The position numbers and the translations under genes are program-made. A stretch of DNA of 62,917 bases, from positions 1 to 62,917 of the forward strand of contig SFDZ01000014.1 in NCBI GenBank assembly GCA_004557405.1, written 5' to 3'. Source of the stretch: Bacteroidales bacterium. GTDB taxonomy: Bacteria > Bacteroidota > Bacteroidia > Bacteroidales > Paludibacteraceae. Below the pieces are notes generated by a model, which saw only the letters and a list, made by a program, of their open reading frames with translations, was not told the origin of the DNA and ran no database searches. Below, one piece after another: positions 42,631 to 51,068 of the stretch (within the stretch, counting starts at the first letter, position 1; every line of letters starts with the position of its first letter).

Positions 42631-43158
42631 ATGGCACCTATCATCGAATCGAATCGTCTGCTTTTGCGTCCTTGGCAGGATGCCGATGCGTCACTTTTGT
42701 ACCAATACGCCGCCGACCCCGATGTAGGGCCGCGGGCGGGCTGGGCACCGCACCAATCCGTCGAAGAGAGTCTGCACATCATTCGCACCGTTTTCGGCGA
42801 CGACACCACATGGGCTATCGTGCTGAAAGAGAGCAATTTGCTTGTAGGTGCCATCGGCTACGGCGATTCGTGCGAATGCCACTTGCCGGCCTTTCCCGAC
42901 GAGCCGACGGTTGGCTATTGGGTGGCTAAACCCTTTTGGAATCGAGGCATTTGCACCGAAGCCCTGCAACTTTTGGTGAATCATGTGCGCCGCACGACGG
43001 CCATTTCGTCGCTTATCAGCGGTCATTTTACCGACAATCCCGCCTCGGGCAGAGTGATGGAAAAATGCGGTTTCGTTCCAACAGGCGACATCTGCTACGA
43101 TGAAACGCTTTATAATGGCGAAAACCGTCCGATTCGGGTGTTACGGTTGAATTTATAA
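42631..43158 (+). CDS. RimJ/RimL-type GNAT acetyltransferase
   Basis: 175 residues. 'IIESNRLLLRPWQDADASLLYQYAADPDVG' is the usual start of this group, followed by 'VGYWVAKPFWNRGICTEALQLLVNHV' (acetyl-CoA loop) and 'SGRVMEKCGFVPTG'. It acetylates amino groups of protein N-termini or small molecules; target not deducible. Gap of 15 bp to the DUF2807 gene. Confidence 0.9.
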   Translation: MAPIIESNRLLLRPWQDADASLLYQYAADPDVGPRAGWAPHQSVEESLHIIRTVFGDDTTWAIVLKESNLLVGAIGYGDSCECHLPAFPDEPTVGYWVAKPFWNRGICTEALQLLVNHVRRTTAISSLISGHFTDNPASGRVMEKCGFVPTGDICYDETLYNGENRPIRVLRLNL

Positions 43159-43172
43159 AATTACAAACAACT

Positions 43173-43757
43173 ATGAACTTACTAATTATCAACGGAAGTC
43201 CGCGTAAGAAAGGACTCATCAGTCAAATGCTCCGCATCTTCCACGAGCAGGCTATTGCCTCCGGCATAGAGGTAACCGAAGTCTATGCCAACGACCTCCA
43301 AATCAAGCCCTGCATGGGCTGTATGGTGTGCCGCACAAAAAACGCCTGCGTACTGCCCGAGGACGATGCCCAACGCGTGTTGGCACTCATTCAGCAGGCC
43401 GACGCCATCGTCATCGGTGCTCCATGCTATTGGGGCAACATCCCCGGACAACTCAAATTGCTGTTCGACCGTATCGTCTATGGCATGATGCGCGACACGC
43501 CCCGCTTCCCCGAACCGCTGATGAAAGGGAAACGACTGGTATGCATCAGCACCAGCACCACGCCGTGGCCCTTTAATATCATTATGAACCAATCCCACGG
43601 TGCCATCCGCGCCTTGCGCGAGATAGGACGTTTCTCGGGATGGAAGATTGTAGATACTATCGAGCGTGGCGGTACTGCCACCCGTCCACAACTATCTCCA
43701 CGCGACATCAGCAAATGCCACAAAGCCTTCCGTAAACTATGCGCTACCACTATTTAG
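43173..43757 (+). CDS. Flavodoxin-family NAD(P)H-dependent oxidoreductase
   Basis: 194 residues. FMN-phosphate loop 'INGSPRKKGLISQML', the cysteine cluster KPCMGCMVCRTKNACV typical of the iron-sulfur/flavodoxin-like group, and 'IVIGAPCYWGNIPGQLKLLFDR' at the flavin ring. It reduces quinones, azo or nitro compounds, or acts in electron transfer. Its 3' end overlaps the next gene by 19 bp. Confidence 0.9.
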   Translation: MNLLIINGSPRKKGLISQMLRIFHEQAIASGIEVTEVYANDLQIKPCMGCMVCRTKNACVLPEDDAQRVLALIQQADAIVIGAPCYWGNIPGQLKLLFDRIVYGMMRDTPRFPEPLMKGKRLVCISTSTTPWPFNIIMNQSHGAIRALREIGRFSGWKIVDTIERGGTATRPQLSPRDISKCHKAFRKLCATTI

Positions 43758-44887
43758 ACAACATCCGATGGGTAACGGTGTTGCTCGTGATGTTCTTTCA
43801 TGTCTTCTACTATTTCAATGCCTATTGCATGGGTTCCGGCATCGGCGGTTTCAGCGACTATCAGCCGCAAGATGCTATTGTCTATCTGCTCTATCCGTGG
43901 CTGATGCCGCTGCTTTTTGTGGTGGCAGGCATGAGTTCGCGCTACGCCCTGCAACGCAAATCGGCAGGCGAGTACCTGCGTACCCGCACCCGCAAACTGC
44001 TTGTCCCTGCCACGCTGGGGCTGTTTGTCTTCCAATGGATGGCAGGCTATTTCGGCATGCAGACGATGAACTTCCGTTTCCACGCCGACTTAGGCGCAGG
44101 GCAACCGTGGTGGGTGATGTATATCATGTGGGCAGTATGCGGCGGAGGCGGGCTGTGGTTTATCCAACTACTCTGGCTCTTCTCGCTGATTATCATACCG
44201 ATACATCGAATTGGCAGCCGCCTGAAGCGAGCATCTAACCGCACACTTCCGCAATGGTTTGTCCTCGTGTTGATGCTCCTCTTCGGCGCACTGCTCTACC
44301 TCAGCAACCAAACAGTGATGGACGGCGATAATAGCATGCAAGACCCTGCCATGCTCTACAATGTCTATCGTCCGCTCTACTACCTGACGGCATATTTGTT
44401 CGGTTATTTCTTCTTCGTCCGCGAGGAGGTACAATGTCTGTTGGTGCGCCTGCGGTGGATGACCATTCCAGCAGCACTTGTCTGCGGTATTTGGCTGACT
44501 ATCACCACATTCGGGCAGGACGCTTACTCGCCGGCCTATATCCGCAGCGTGGGCAATAACCTCTACGCATGGCTCGTCGTTTTGGCCATGTTCGCCATAT
44601 TCCGCCGATGGTGCAATTACGACACAAGCCAACTGCGTAATTCCTCGGCTGCCAAGATATGCACTTTCTTCCGCGACGCCTCCTACGGGCTGTATATCTT
44701 GCAGTTCTTTGTCTATATGAGCGTCGGCTACCTGCTACGTGCCTACACAGCCTTGCCCGCGTGGACGATGTACGTGCTTTTGTTTATCGCCATGTTTGGT
44801 GTTACGCCGCTTCTCTATCTGCTCGTCAGCCACATACCCATACTGCGGTATTGTGTGTTGGGCATCCGCAAAAAATCAGCGAAATAG
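43739..44887 (+). CDS. Acyltransferase family 3 membrane protein
   Basis: 382 residues with about ten transmembrane helices. It starts 'MRYHYLDNIRWVTVLLVMFFHVFYYFN', where the membrane histidine (FFHVF) and R-D pattern of Acyl_transf_3 are visible; 'SRYALQRKSAGEYLRTRTRKLLVPATLG' follows. Such proteins O-acylate extracytoplasmic glycans or other cell-surface compounds. The last 12 codons plus stop lie inside a 50-bp direct repeat (44841-44890) whose second copy is exactly 1000 bp downstream. Confidence 0.88.
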   Translation: MRYHYLDNIRWVTVLLVMFFHVFYYFNAYCMGSGIGGFSDYQPQDAIVYLLYPWLMPLLFVVAGMSSRYALQRKSAGEYLRTRTRKLLVPATLGLFVFQWMAGYFGMQTMNFRFHADLGAGQPWWVMYIMWAVCGGGGLWFIQLLWLFSLIIIPIHRIGSRLKRASNRTLPQWFVLVLMLLFGALLYLSNQTVMDGDNSMQDPAMLYNVYRPLYYLTAYLFGYFFFVREEVQCLLVRLRWMTIPAALVCGIWLTITTFGQDAYSPAYIRSVGNNLYAWLVVLAMFAIFRRWCNYDTSQLRNSSAAKICTFFRDASYGLYILQFFVYMSVGYLLRAYTALPAWTMYVLLFIAMFGVTPLLYLLVSHIPILRYCVLGIRKKSAK

Positions 44888-44890
44888 GTA
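44841..44890 (+). repeat. 50-bp direct repeat, left copy (end of acyltransferase gene)
   Basis: 48 of 50 bases match 45841-45890. The copy here encodes the acyltransferase C-terminus (YCVLGIRKKSAK, stop); the other is non-coding. The pair brackets the GIY-YIG cassette. Confidence 0.9.
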
Positions 44891-44964
44891 TCGAATTGAA
44901 AGCGAAAAAAAAGTTTTACAATACAAATAACGACTGATATTTCATATAAAATAAGCGTAGATAA

Positions 44965-44996
44965 TTTGCATAATCATAAATAAATTTATATCTTTG
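44965..44996 (+). promoter_or_regulatory. Promoter inside the GIY-YIG cassette
   Basis: TTTG (44965-44968), exact 20-nt spacer, TATCTTTG (44989-44996), giving a leader of about 150 nt before ATG 45153. The gap 44888-45152 holds nothing else that I recognise. Confidence 0.65.
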
Positions 44997-45152
44997 CAGC
45001 AATCTTTTTATAAAACAAAAGTGTTCAGGCATTTTGAATATTATGTAGATAATTTTGTACAGGGAAAAATAGTTGACGAACTCAAAAGCAATATAGTTAT
45101 CCTTTAAGCATAACTAAGCAACTCTACAACTTACCTCTAAAAAACAGTTTTT

Positions 45153-45822
45153 ATGACCAAAGAACACAAAGGAGTGATTTATATCCTCACCAATCCCTCG
45201 TTTCCAGACTATGTCAAAATCGGCTATGCCCACGACATAGAGAAACTTGCGCCAACTGAATCGTAGTGAAACTATCCCATTCGCATTCCGAGTATATGCT
45301 ATCTACGAGGTAAATGGTGAACTAACGGATATAGAGCTACATAAACTAATTGATAATCTCAATCCTGACCTGCGAACCATCGAGACCTTTGACGGTAAAA
45401 AGCGTATAAAGGAGTTCTATGCAATGTCTAAGGAAGAGGCGTATGCCATATTGGAGAGTATCGCAAAAATCAGCGGAACCATCAATTGCCTCAAACGTCT
45501 CAAACCCGAAGGACACGAATTGGAAGATGAAAAGTTAGCTAATGAGGTGCAGGAAAATACCAAGCGAGGACCATTTCGTTTTTCTCAATGCAACATACAT
45601 TTGGGCGAAAAAATAGTGTTTATCGAAGATAATACTATCCAACCTGTTGTAGTCGACGACCGTCATATCGAGTACAATGGTCAGACCACATCGCTTTCAG
45701 CATTGGCACAGCAGCTCAAAGGTTTTACCCATCCTGTACAAGGAACCCTTTGGTTCGCATACAAAGGCACTAAACTCACCGATCTCCGCGAACAGATGGA
45801 GAAAGAAAAATCAGCACAATAA
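45153..45822 (+). pseudogene. GIY-YIG (T5orf172-like) nuclease gene, frameshifted
   Basis: From ATG 45153 the frame reads 'MTKEHKGVIYILTNPSFPD' then YVKIGYAHDIEK and hits TAG at 45264. The second frame, from 45247, continues the same domain: LRQLNRSETIPFAFRVYAIYEVNGELTDIELHKLI. A 2-nt deletion near 45244-45248 (expected ...DIEKRLRQLN...) restores a single protein of about 223 residues. It has the GIY-YIG elements GVIYILTNP and KIGYA, the conserved R of FRVYA and the E of DIELH. A C-terminal domain (FRFSQCNIHLG...QGTLWFAYKG) resembles DUF4357. The nuclease would be inactive unless the shift is programmed. Confidence 0.75.
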
Positions 45823-45840
45823 ATATAATAAAAACGACAC

Positions 45841-45890
45841 TACTGCGGTATTGTGTGTTTGGCATCCGCAAAAAATCAGCAAAATAGGTA
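45841..45890 (+). repeat. 50-bp direct repeat, right copy
   Basis: Second copy of 44841-44890, shifted by exactly 1000 bp, with two differences (positions 45860 and 45881). It is non-coding here and lies 18 bp after the GIY-YIG stop. Confidence 0.9.
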
Positions 45891-45971
45891 AGCCCCCGGG
45901 GAACTTTTAGGGGTAAAAACAACAAGGAGCAAGAAAAAAAATTCCTCGCTCCTCATTACTACAATCTTATG

Positions 45972-46114
45972 TTCTTACTCTTTCATTTCTTTTGCTTGAC
46001 CAAAAGAAACGAACCAAAGAAAAGTCAAGACTGTGGCGGCTGCGTTGCCAAAAATTTGTCGTTTCGGTGTCGGCTAAATCAAACTCGCTGCGCTCAAACA
46101 GTGATTTAGCATTT
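45972..46114. repeat. Dispersed 143-bp repeat, copy 2
   Basis: Matches 6305-6447 in 141 of 143 positions. Just upstream (45932-45956) stands AAAAAAATTCCTC-G-CTCCTCATT, which in copy 1 lies downstream of the repeat (6457-6477), so flanking sequence is also shared but rearranged. The gap 45823-46416 contains this repeat, the right 50-bp repeat and the V-ATPase terminator; no gene is visible. Confidence 0.8.
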
Positions 46115-46258
46115 CGACACGCTCGTTTTGTTAGAGAAAGATTTTTTCGGATCGCAGCCTATGTAAATGTTTTGCGCCGATGTTGTGCAGTGCAAAGTGC
46201 AAAAGTTTAAGGTTGAAGGGTTTTTAAGGGTGGGAAGACCGACCGACAAAACACAGAA

Positions 46259-46293
46259 AAAACATCACTTGCCCATTCAGGTAGTGATGTTTT
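46259..46293 (-). terminator. Intrinsic terminator of the V-ATPase operon
   Basis: 11-bp perfect stem AAAACATCACT (46259-46269) / AGTGATGTTTT (46283-46293), continued on the minus strand by two more T. It lies 124 bp after the subunit K stop. Confidence 0.7.
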
Positions 46294-46416
46294 GATGGTA
46301 CGGCAAGCACGCCTAAATCACACTTGCCACAACGCTGTCGATGTCGCCCACAAACGAGTAAACTCTATAACAATCAGTGCGTTATAAAATTTATTCGTAG
46401 TTATCCGGCCGATTCT

Positions 46417-46833
46417 TTATGCCATCAGCGCGCCTACAAGGGCAAGAATAGCATAGAACTCAGGCAGAGCGGCGTAAATCATCGTGTTGGTCTGTACGTC
46501 GTGTCCGGCTGCAATGCCTGCAATACCGTTGGCACAAACCATACCCTGACGGATAGCAGAGAACAGGCAAACCAAACCTACTGCCAGACCGACACCGAAA
46601 TAGAGCGCGGGGTTAGCAGCGATAGCCGCTTTGTCCCACATCAGAAAAGCCACAAAGCCATACAGACCCTGCGTAGCAGGCAGTGCCGAGAGAATCATGT
46701 ACGACGACGATTTCTCTTTGTTTTTCTTCAATGCGCCTTCAGCGGCGTTGGCAGCGATTGTGGTTCCGTAAGCCGAACCGATACCTGCGAGGCCGAGCAT
46801 CAACGCCCAACCGAGAAAACCTAAAAATTCCAT
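46417..46833 (-). CDS. atpK: V-type ATP synthase subunit K
   Basis: 138 residues: the membrane rotor proteolipid, a tandem duplication of a two-helix hairpin (four helices). The first half contains ALMLGLAGIGSAYGTTIAANAAEGAL; the second half YFGVGLAVGLVCLFSAIRQGMVCANGIAG and the ion-binding glutamate in AALPEFYAILALVG. Only the second hairpin carries the carboxylate, as in V-type K subunits. A glutamine (SAIRQG) sits where sodium-binding rings have a ligand, so Na+ coupling is possible but unproven. Last gene of the operon. Confidence 0.93.
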   Translation of the reverse strand: MEFLGFLGWALMLGLAGIGSAYGTTIAANAAEGALKKNKEKSSSYMILSALPATQGLYGFVAFLMWDKAAIAANPALYFGVGLAVGLVCLFSAIRQGMVCANGIAGIAAGHDVQTNTMIYAALPEFYAILALVGALMA

Positions 46834-46864
46834 AATGTTTCTGTTTATTGTTTAGTTAAAAAAA

Positions 46865-48625
46865 TTATTCCTTAAATGGCTGATATGCAACACCTTTGCC
46901 TTCGTAGCCGGCGTTTTTGAAGTACTCCACAAAGGTCAGACGCAAGGGGTGCACAAACGCGCCCAGCGCAGACATCGCCACATTCAGCACATGCCCAATC
47001 AGCAGGATAAGCACAAAGCCTACCCACTGCCACGTGGGGTTCTCGCCCAGCACCATCAGCCCGAGGTCGTTGAACGCGCCTCCGAGCATACCGCCGGCCA
47101 AGCCAAGCGCGTACAGACGCACATACGAGAGCACATCGCCCAACAGTCCCGTCGCCATGTTGTAGGTATCCCACAAGCCTGCGCCGATATTCAGCAGCGG
47201 GTTACGACCGGGCTTGTTGAAGATATAAATCCCCAACGCACTCACGCCCGCGATACCTATCAGCGTCCATTTGGTAACCTCAGCGGGAGCATTGAACAGC
47301 ATCAGCAGAATCAGTGCCGACAAGCCGCCCACCACCAGCAGCAGCCAGCCCCACGTGGAGATATTCTCCTTGAAGCCGAAGCGCTTGGTGTAGCAAATCG
47401 CCTTCACCACCATCGCCAAGCAGATATGGAACACACCGATACAGATAGCCAGCACCATCTGCGCATCGTAGCCCATCACTTTGCCTTGGATAATCACGCT
47501 CTTCAGGACTTCGGGATACCAATCGACCTGCGCCAACGGAATACCGAAGAACGTGCCCAAGAACAATCCGACCACCGCAGTGCCCACGCCTAATGTGGTG
47601 ATGATGGGACCTAAGCCCTCGAACATGCTGATATTCAGTTTCTTGTAATGCACCAGCAGCCCGAATGCAATCAGCACCAATCCGTATCCCGCATCGCCCA
47701 TACACATGGCGAAGAACAGGAGATAGAACGGCGCCAAGATGGGCGTAGGGTCAAACTCGCCGTAGGTCGGCATGCCGTACATACCTGTGAAACACTCGAA
47801 CATACGCGTGAACCAATTATTGCGCAGTTTGATAGGCGTGTTGTCCTCCTCCGTCGGGTCTTCGGCTTGGAAATAGATATCCTGCTCCTGGAGCATGGTA
47901 TCGAGTGCCGCAGTTTGGTCAATCGGGCAGAAGCCCTCCACCACTTTCAGTGCGCCCTCTGCCACCGTGTCGGTATTGAGTGTAACGCGCTGCCAATCAA
48001 TCTGTTGCAAAATCTCTTTGTACTCTTGCTCCATTGCGGGCAACTGCTCTTTCTGCCACAACTCGATACGCGCGTTCTGCGCTGCCAACAGCCCTTTCAG
48101 CCCTTCCACGTCTTGCAGCAATGCCGCCGACGACTTCTTGCTGATGGTGAGTTCCGTAGCATGCGCCAACAACTCCTCCGATAGTGCCGCCTCTTCGCCC
48201 GCTTTTTCAACGACAACGAAATAGACTTGCCCTTTCTCCACGGCGACCTCTGTCCCCCACTCTGCGTTGAATTTCTTCTGCGGGCAGACAAAGAAACGTA
48301 GCGAATAGCCTGCTTGTTGTAGCTTTTCTATACTCTTCGCAGAGAAATCGCCCCACACAGCCATCGCCTGTGCCTCTTTCTCGGTAGCCGCGATACGGCT
48401 CTCGACATTGGCTTTCTCTTGCAGCAGTTGGTCGGGCGCACCTTGTGCAATGGTCTTGCGCAGGCGGTCTGCTTGTTGCAACAGCAACTGCAAAGTAGCG
48501 TCCTCTGCCGTACCCGACGCTTTCTCCGTGATATGCACCACGCCGAGCGAGCGCAACTGCTCCAAGAACGCCTCGTAATCACGGTGGAACACAAGGAACG
48601 TATATTTCTTCATTTTGGTAATCAT
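46865..48625 (-). CDS. atpI: V-type ATP synthase subunit I
   Basis: 586 residues. The N-terminal cytoplasmic half (about 1-310) is long coiled coil with a globular region (YTFLVFHRDYEAFLEQLRSLGVVHI at the start). The C-terminal half has seven to eight transmembrane helices, with 'YLLFFAMCMGDAGYGLVLIAFG' and 'LSYVRLYALGLAGGMLGGAFN', where the essential arginine of the proton or sodium half-channel lies (SYVRLYALG). It is the stator/a-subunit equivalent. It overlaps the atpD stop in an ATGA arrangement. Confidence 0.95.
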   Translation of the reverse strand: MITKMKKYTFLVFHRDYEAFLEQLRSLGVVHITEKASGTAEDATLQLLLQQADRLRKTIAQGAPDQLLQEKANVESRIAATEKEAQAMAVWGDFSAKSIEKLQQAGYSLRFFVCPQKKFNAEWGTEVAVEKGQVYFVVVEKAGEEAALSEELLAHATELTISKKSSAALLQDVEGLKGLLAAQNARIELWQKEQLPAMEQEYKEILQQIDWQRVTLNTDTVAEGALKVVEGFCPIDQTAALDTMLQEQDIYFQAEDPTEEDNTPIKLRNNWFTRMFECFTGMYGMPTYGEFDPTPILAPFYLLFFAMCMGDAGYGLVLIAFGLLVHYKKLNISMFEGLGPIITTLGVGTAVVGLFLGTFFGIPLAQVDWYPEVLKSVIIQGKVMGYDAQMVLAICIGVFHICLAMVVKAICYTKRFGFKENISTWGWLLLVVGGLSALILLMLFNAPAEVTKWTLIGIAGVSALGIYIFNKPGRNPLLNIGAGLWDTYNMATGLLGDVLSYVRLYALGLAGGMLGGAFNDLGLMVLGENPTWQWVGFVLILLIGHVLNVAMSALGAFVHPLRLTFVEYFKNAGYEGKGVAYQPFKE

Positions 48626-49254
48626 ACGGCAGCCTCCTTTCTTGCTTGCTCCTCAGCGGCACGCGCCTCTGCCTCGCGTTTGGACTTCACGATTTTCTGG
48701 CTCGACTTGCTCAGGTTCTCCTCGTCTTCCATGAAGCGCTTAATCTTGCGGATAGCGTCCTGATAGCCGGGTATCTGCACTTTCTCAAACAGGTTCACCT
48801 TCTGCGTGGTCTTCTTGCGGGCATAGTCCAGCAAGTCCACCTTGCGCCGCACGAACTCCTGACGAATACCCACATCAGCTATCGCCTTGAGTTGCTCGAA
48901 GCCGTCGGCAAACCACTTGGGAGACGAGAACAAACTGAACTCCTTGGTAGAATAGACCACCTCTTCCAATATGGGTACGCGCACGCCTGCAATCTTTTTC
49001 ACGGACATACGCACATCATCCACATGGATGAGGCTCGTGTCAAACTCTCCCCACAAGGCAAGCATCTGGTCGTAGTCCTTGATGCGGCGATTCACTTCCG
49101 CATCCAGTTCCTCTATCTCCTTCTTCGCTTTCTTCACCTCGAGCCGAAGTGCCGACTCTTTGTTTTGCAGCGTCGGGAGCGTGCGTTGCCGCATCTTGAG
49201 GTTTTTCTCAAGCGCCTGCAAGGATGTTTTATTATATTGAAATGTTATTGCCAT
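48622..49254 (-). CDS. atpD: V-type ATP synthase subunit D
   Basis: 210 residues. The central rotor stalk: two long helices (about 10-75 and 125-205) forming an antiparallel coiled coil, with 'NKTSLQALEKNLKMRQRTLPTLQNKESALRLEVKKAK' at the N-terminus and 'KKTTQKVNLFEKVQIPGYQDAIRKIKRFMEDEENL' near the C-terminus, typical of subunit D. It is separated from atpB by the four-helix-bundle gene, which interrupts the normal A-B-D order. Confidence 0.93.
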   Translation of the reverse strand: MAITFQYNKTSLQALEKNLKMRQRTLPTLQNKESALRLEVKKAKKEIEELDAEVNRRIKDYDQMLALWGEFDTSLIHVDDVRMSVKKIAGVRVPILEEVVYSTKEFSLFSSPKWFADGFEQLKAIADVGIRQEFVRRKVDLLDYARKKTTQKVNLFEKVQIPGYQDAIRKIKRFMEDEENLSKSSQKIVKSKREAEARAAEEQARKEAAV

Positions 49255-49280
49255 ACCATTTCGGTTTTACATTGATTTCA

Positions 49281-49319
49281 TAGTTTTCGTAGTTTACGTT
49301 GATTTCGTAGTTTACGTTG
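49281..49319 (-). repeat. Tandem 18-bp repeat and inverted-repeat flank of the four-helix gene
   Basis: TTTCGTAGTTTACGTTG occurs twice in tandem (49285-49301 and 49303-49319), preceded by a partial third unit. The reverse complement of similar sequence lies on the other side of the four-helix ORF (about 49689-49728; ACGAAAACTACGTAAAATACG), so the gene is bounded by imperfect inverted repeats (about 16 of 20 matching in the best register). Confidence 0.6.
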
Positions 49320-49679
49320 TTAATGTAGCGTTTTCATAAATGCAGTAATCTTACACGATAAACTATAACAATTCTGCCGTAGTTTTTCTGCCATTTGAGG
49401 TTCTATATAATTATTATCTTCGGCTACATATAGCATACTGCGTACCTCGCCACAAGAACCAAATGCGTAATTCAAAAAGGTTTTGAATTGTTTGCTATCC
49501 TCCGTGTTTTTATTTCGTTCAAATCCTTCCGCTATGTTGTTCATTATAGAGATAGCAGCACGTTGTATTTGGCTCTTGAAATCGAAATCTCTATTGTCCC
49601 GTAAAAGGACATATATATCTTTCACAATAAGCCGTGCTTCTTTCCATATATATAATTCTTCGAATGAAAACACCTGCAT
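49320..49679 (-). CDS. Four helix bundle protein (23S rRNA intervening-sequence protein family)
   Basis: 119 residues from ATG at 49679 (MQVFSFEELYIWKEARLI); the upstream frame only reads through repeat DNA. The family pattern is clear: 'FEELYIWKEARLIVKDIY', 'DFDFKSQIQRAAISIMNNIAEGFERN', 'FKTFLNYAFGSCGEVRSMLYVA', 'YSLSCKITAFMKTL'. These proteins fold as four helices, form pentamers and were first seen inside 23S rRNA intervening sequences; their biochemical role is unknown. Here the gene splits the V-ATPase operon between atpB and atpD and is bounded by imperfect inverted repeats, which suggests insertion. Confidence 0.9.
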   Translation of the reverse strand: MQVFSFEELYIWKEARLIVKDIYVLLRDNRDFDFKSQIQRAAISIMNNIAEGFERNKNTEDSKQFKTFLNYAFGSCGEVRSMLYVAEDNNYIEPQMAEKLRQNCYSLSCKITAFMKTLH

Positions 49680-49734
49680 ATACAATCCAACGAAAACTAC
49701 GTAAAATACGAAAAATACATAACTACGCAAACAA

Positions 49735-51063
49735 CTATTTGTTTGCCCAATATTTATCTACGATTGCCTGCTTGATGTTGACCTCTTCGGGCTTGAAGTA
49801 CTTCGCAAACAGCGTCCATGCTACATCCAACATCTGCGTGGTGTTGATATTGACATCGATAGCCAAAATCTCGCGCGAGTAGTCTTTTGCGAAAGCAAGG
49901 CAACGCTCATCGTAGTCGGTCAAGTCGAATCCGTTCTCTTTCTTGGTCTTTGCATTAGCAGCGTCGGCATACAAACGAACGGCAGCGTTCATTACCTGCG
50001 GGTGGTCTTCGCGGGTCTTCTTGCCGGCTACCAATTGTTTCAGACGCGAGAGCGAGCGGAACGGGTCAACGATAACCTTACCGATGTCGCTATCACGGCG
50101 GAGGTACAACTGACCCTCGGTGATATAACCGGTGTTGTCGGGGATAGCGTGCGTGATGTCGCCGCCGGACAACGTGGTTACGGCAATGATGGTGATAGAG
50201 CCGCCACCTGCCTCCTCGGGGAACTGCACTGCCTTCTCGTAAATCTTCGCAAGGTCGGAATAGAGCGAACCCGGCATGGAGTCCTTGGAAGGAATCTGAT
50301 CCATACGGTTGCTCACGATAGCTAACGCATCGGCATATAGCGTCATATCCGTCAGGAGGACAAGCACTTTCTCATGCTTCTGCACGGCGAAATACTCGGC
50401 TGCACACAGCGCCATATCGGGAATAAGCAGACGCTCCACAGGCGGGTTTTCGGTGGTGTTCACGAAGGATACGATACGGTCGAGCACGCCGGCGTTGGAG
50501 AACACATTCTTGAAATAGAGGTAGTCGTCGTTGGTCAGACCCATACCGCCCAAGATAATCTTGTCTGCCTCTGCACGCAGTGCCACGTTCGCCATCACTT
50601 GGTTGTAAGGCTGGTCGGGGTCAGCGAAGAACGGAATCTTCTGTCCAGAAACGAGGGTGTTGTTCAGGTCGATACCTGCGATACCGGTAGCGATGAGTTC
50701 GCTCGGTTGCTTACGGCGCACGGGGTTCACACTCGGGCCGCCAATCTCCACTTCCTCACCTTCCACAGCGGGTCCGCCATCAATGGGGTCGCCGTAGGCA
50801 TTGAAGAAGCGTCCTGCCAACTGGTCGCTCACTTTCAGCGACGGTGCCTTGCCAAGGAACACCACTTCTGCGTTGGTGGGAATACCCTCCGTGCCTTGGA
50901 ACACCTGCAGGGTTACATCATCGCCCATAATCTTAACGACCTGAGCCAGTTTGCCATTCACGGTAGCGAGTTCATCGTTACCCACCCCTTCGGCTTTCAG
51001 CGAGCAAGTTGCCTTGGTGATAGCCGTAATCTTGGTGTAAATCTTTTGAAATGCCTTTGCCAT
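49735..51063 (-). CDS. atpB: V-type ATP synthase subunit B
   Basis: 442 residues. The non-catalytic nucleotide-binding subunit of the V1 hexamer. It lacks a true P-loop and has 'GRFFNAYGDPIDGGP', 'IATGIAGIDLNNTLVSGQKIPFF', 'LLTDMTLYADALAIVSNRMDQIPSKDSMPGSLYSDL' and 'GGGSITIIAVTTLSGGDITHAIPDNTGYITEGQLYL'. It starts 5 bp after the atpA stop. Its TAG at 49735-49737 borders the inverted-repeat flank of the four-helix gene. Confidence 0.96.
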   Translation of the reverse strand: MAKAFQKIYTKITAITKATCSLKAEGVGNDELATVNGKLAQVVKIMGDDVTLQVFQGTEGIPTNAEVVFLGKAPSLKVSDQLAGRFFNAYGDPIDGGPAVEGEEVEIGGPSVNPVRRKQPSELIATGIAGIDLNNTLVSGQKIPFFADPDQPYNQVMANVALRAEADKIILGGMGLTNDDYLYFKNVFSNAGVLDRIVSFVNTTENPPVERLLIPDMALCAAEYFAVQKHEKVLVLLTDMTLYADALAIVSNRMDQIPSKDSMPGSLYSDLAKIYEKAVQFPEEAGGGSITIIAVTTLSGGDITHAIPDNTGYITEGQLYLRRDSDIGKVIVDPFRSLSRLKQLVAGKKTREDHPQVMNAAVRLYADAANAKTKKENGFDLTDYDERCLAFAKDYSREILAIDVNINTTQMLDVAWTLFAKYFKPEEVNIKQAIVDKYWANK

Positions 51064-51068
51064 AGTCG

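Noticed and set aside
49320..49679. Four-helix protein as sign of an intron or intervening sequence in rRNA
   Set aside because: No rRNA gene is present in the window; only the protein family is shared.
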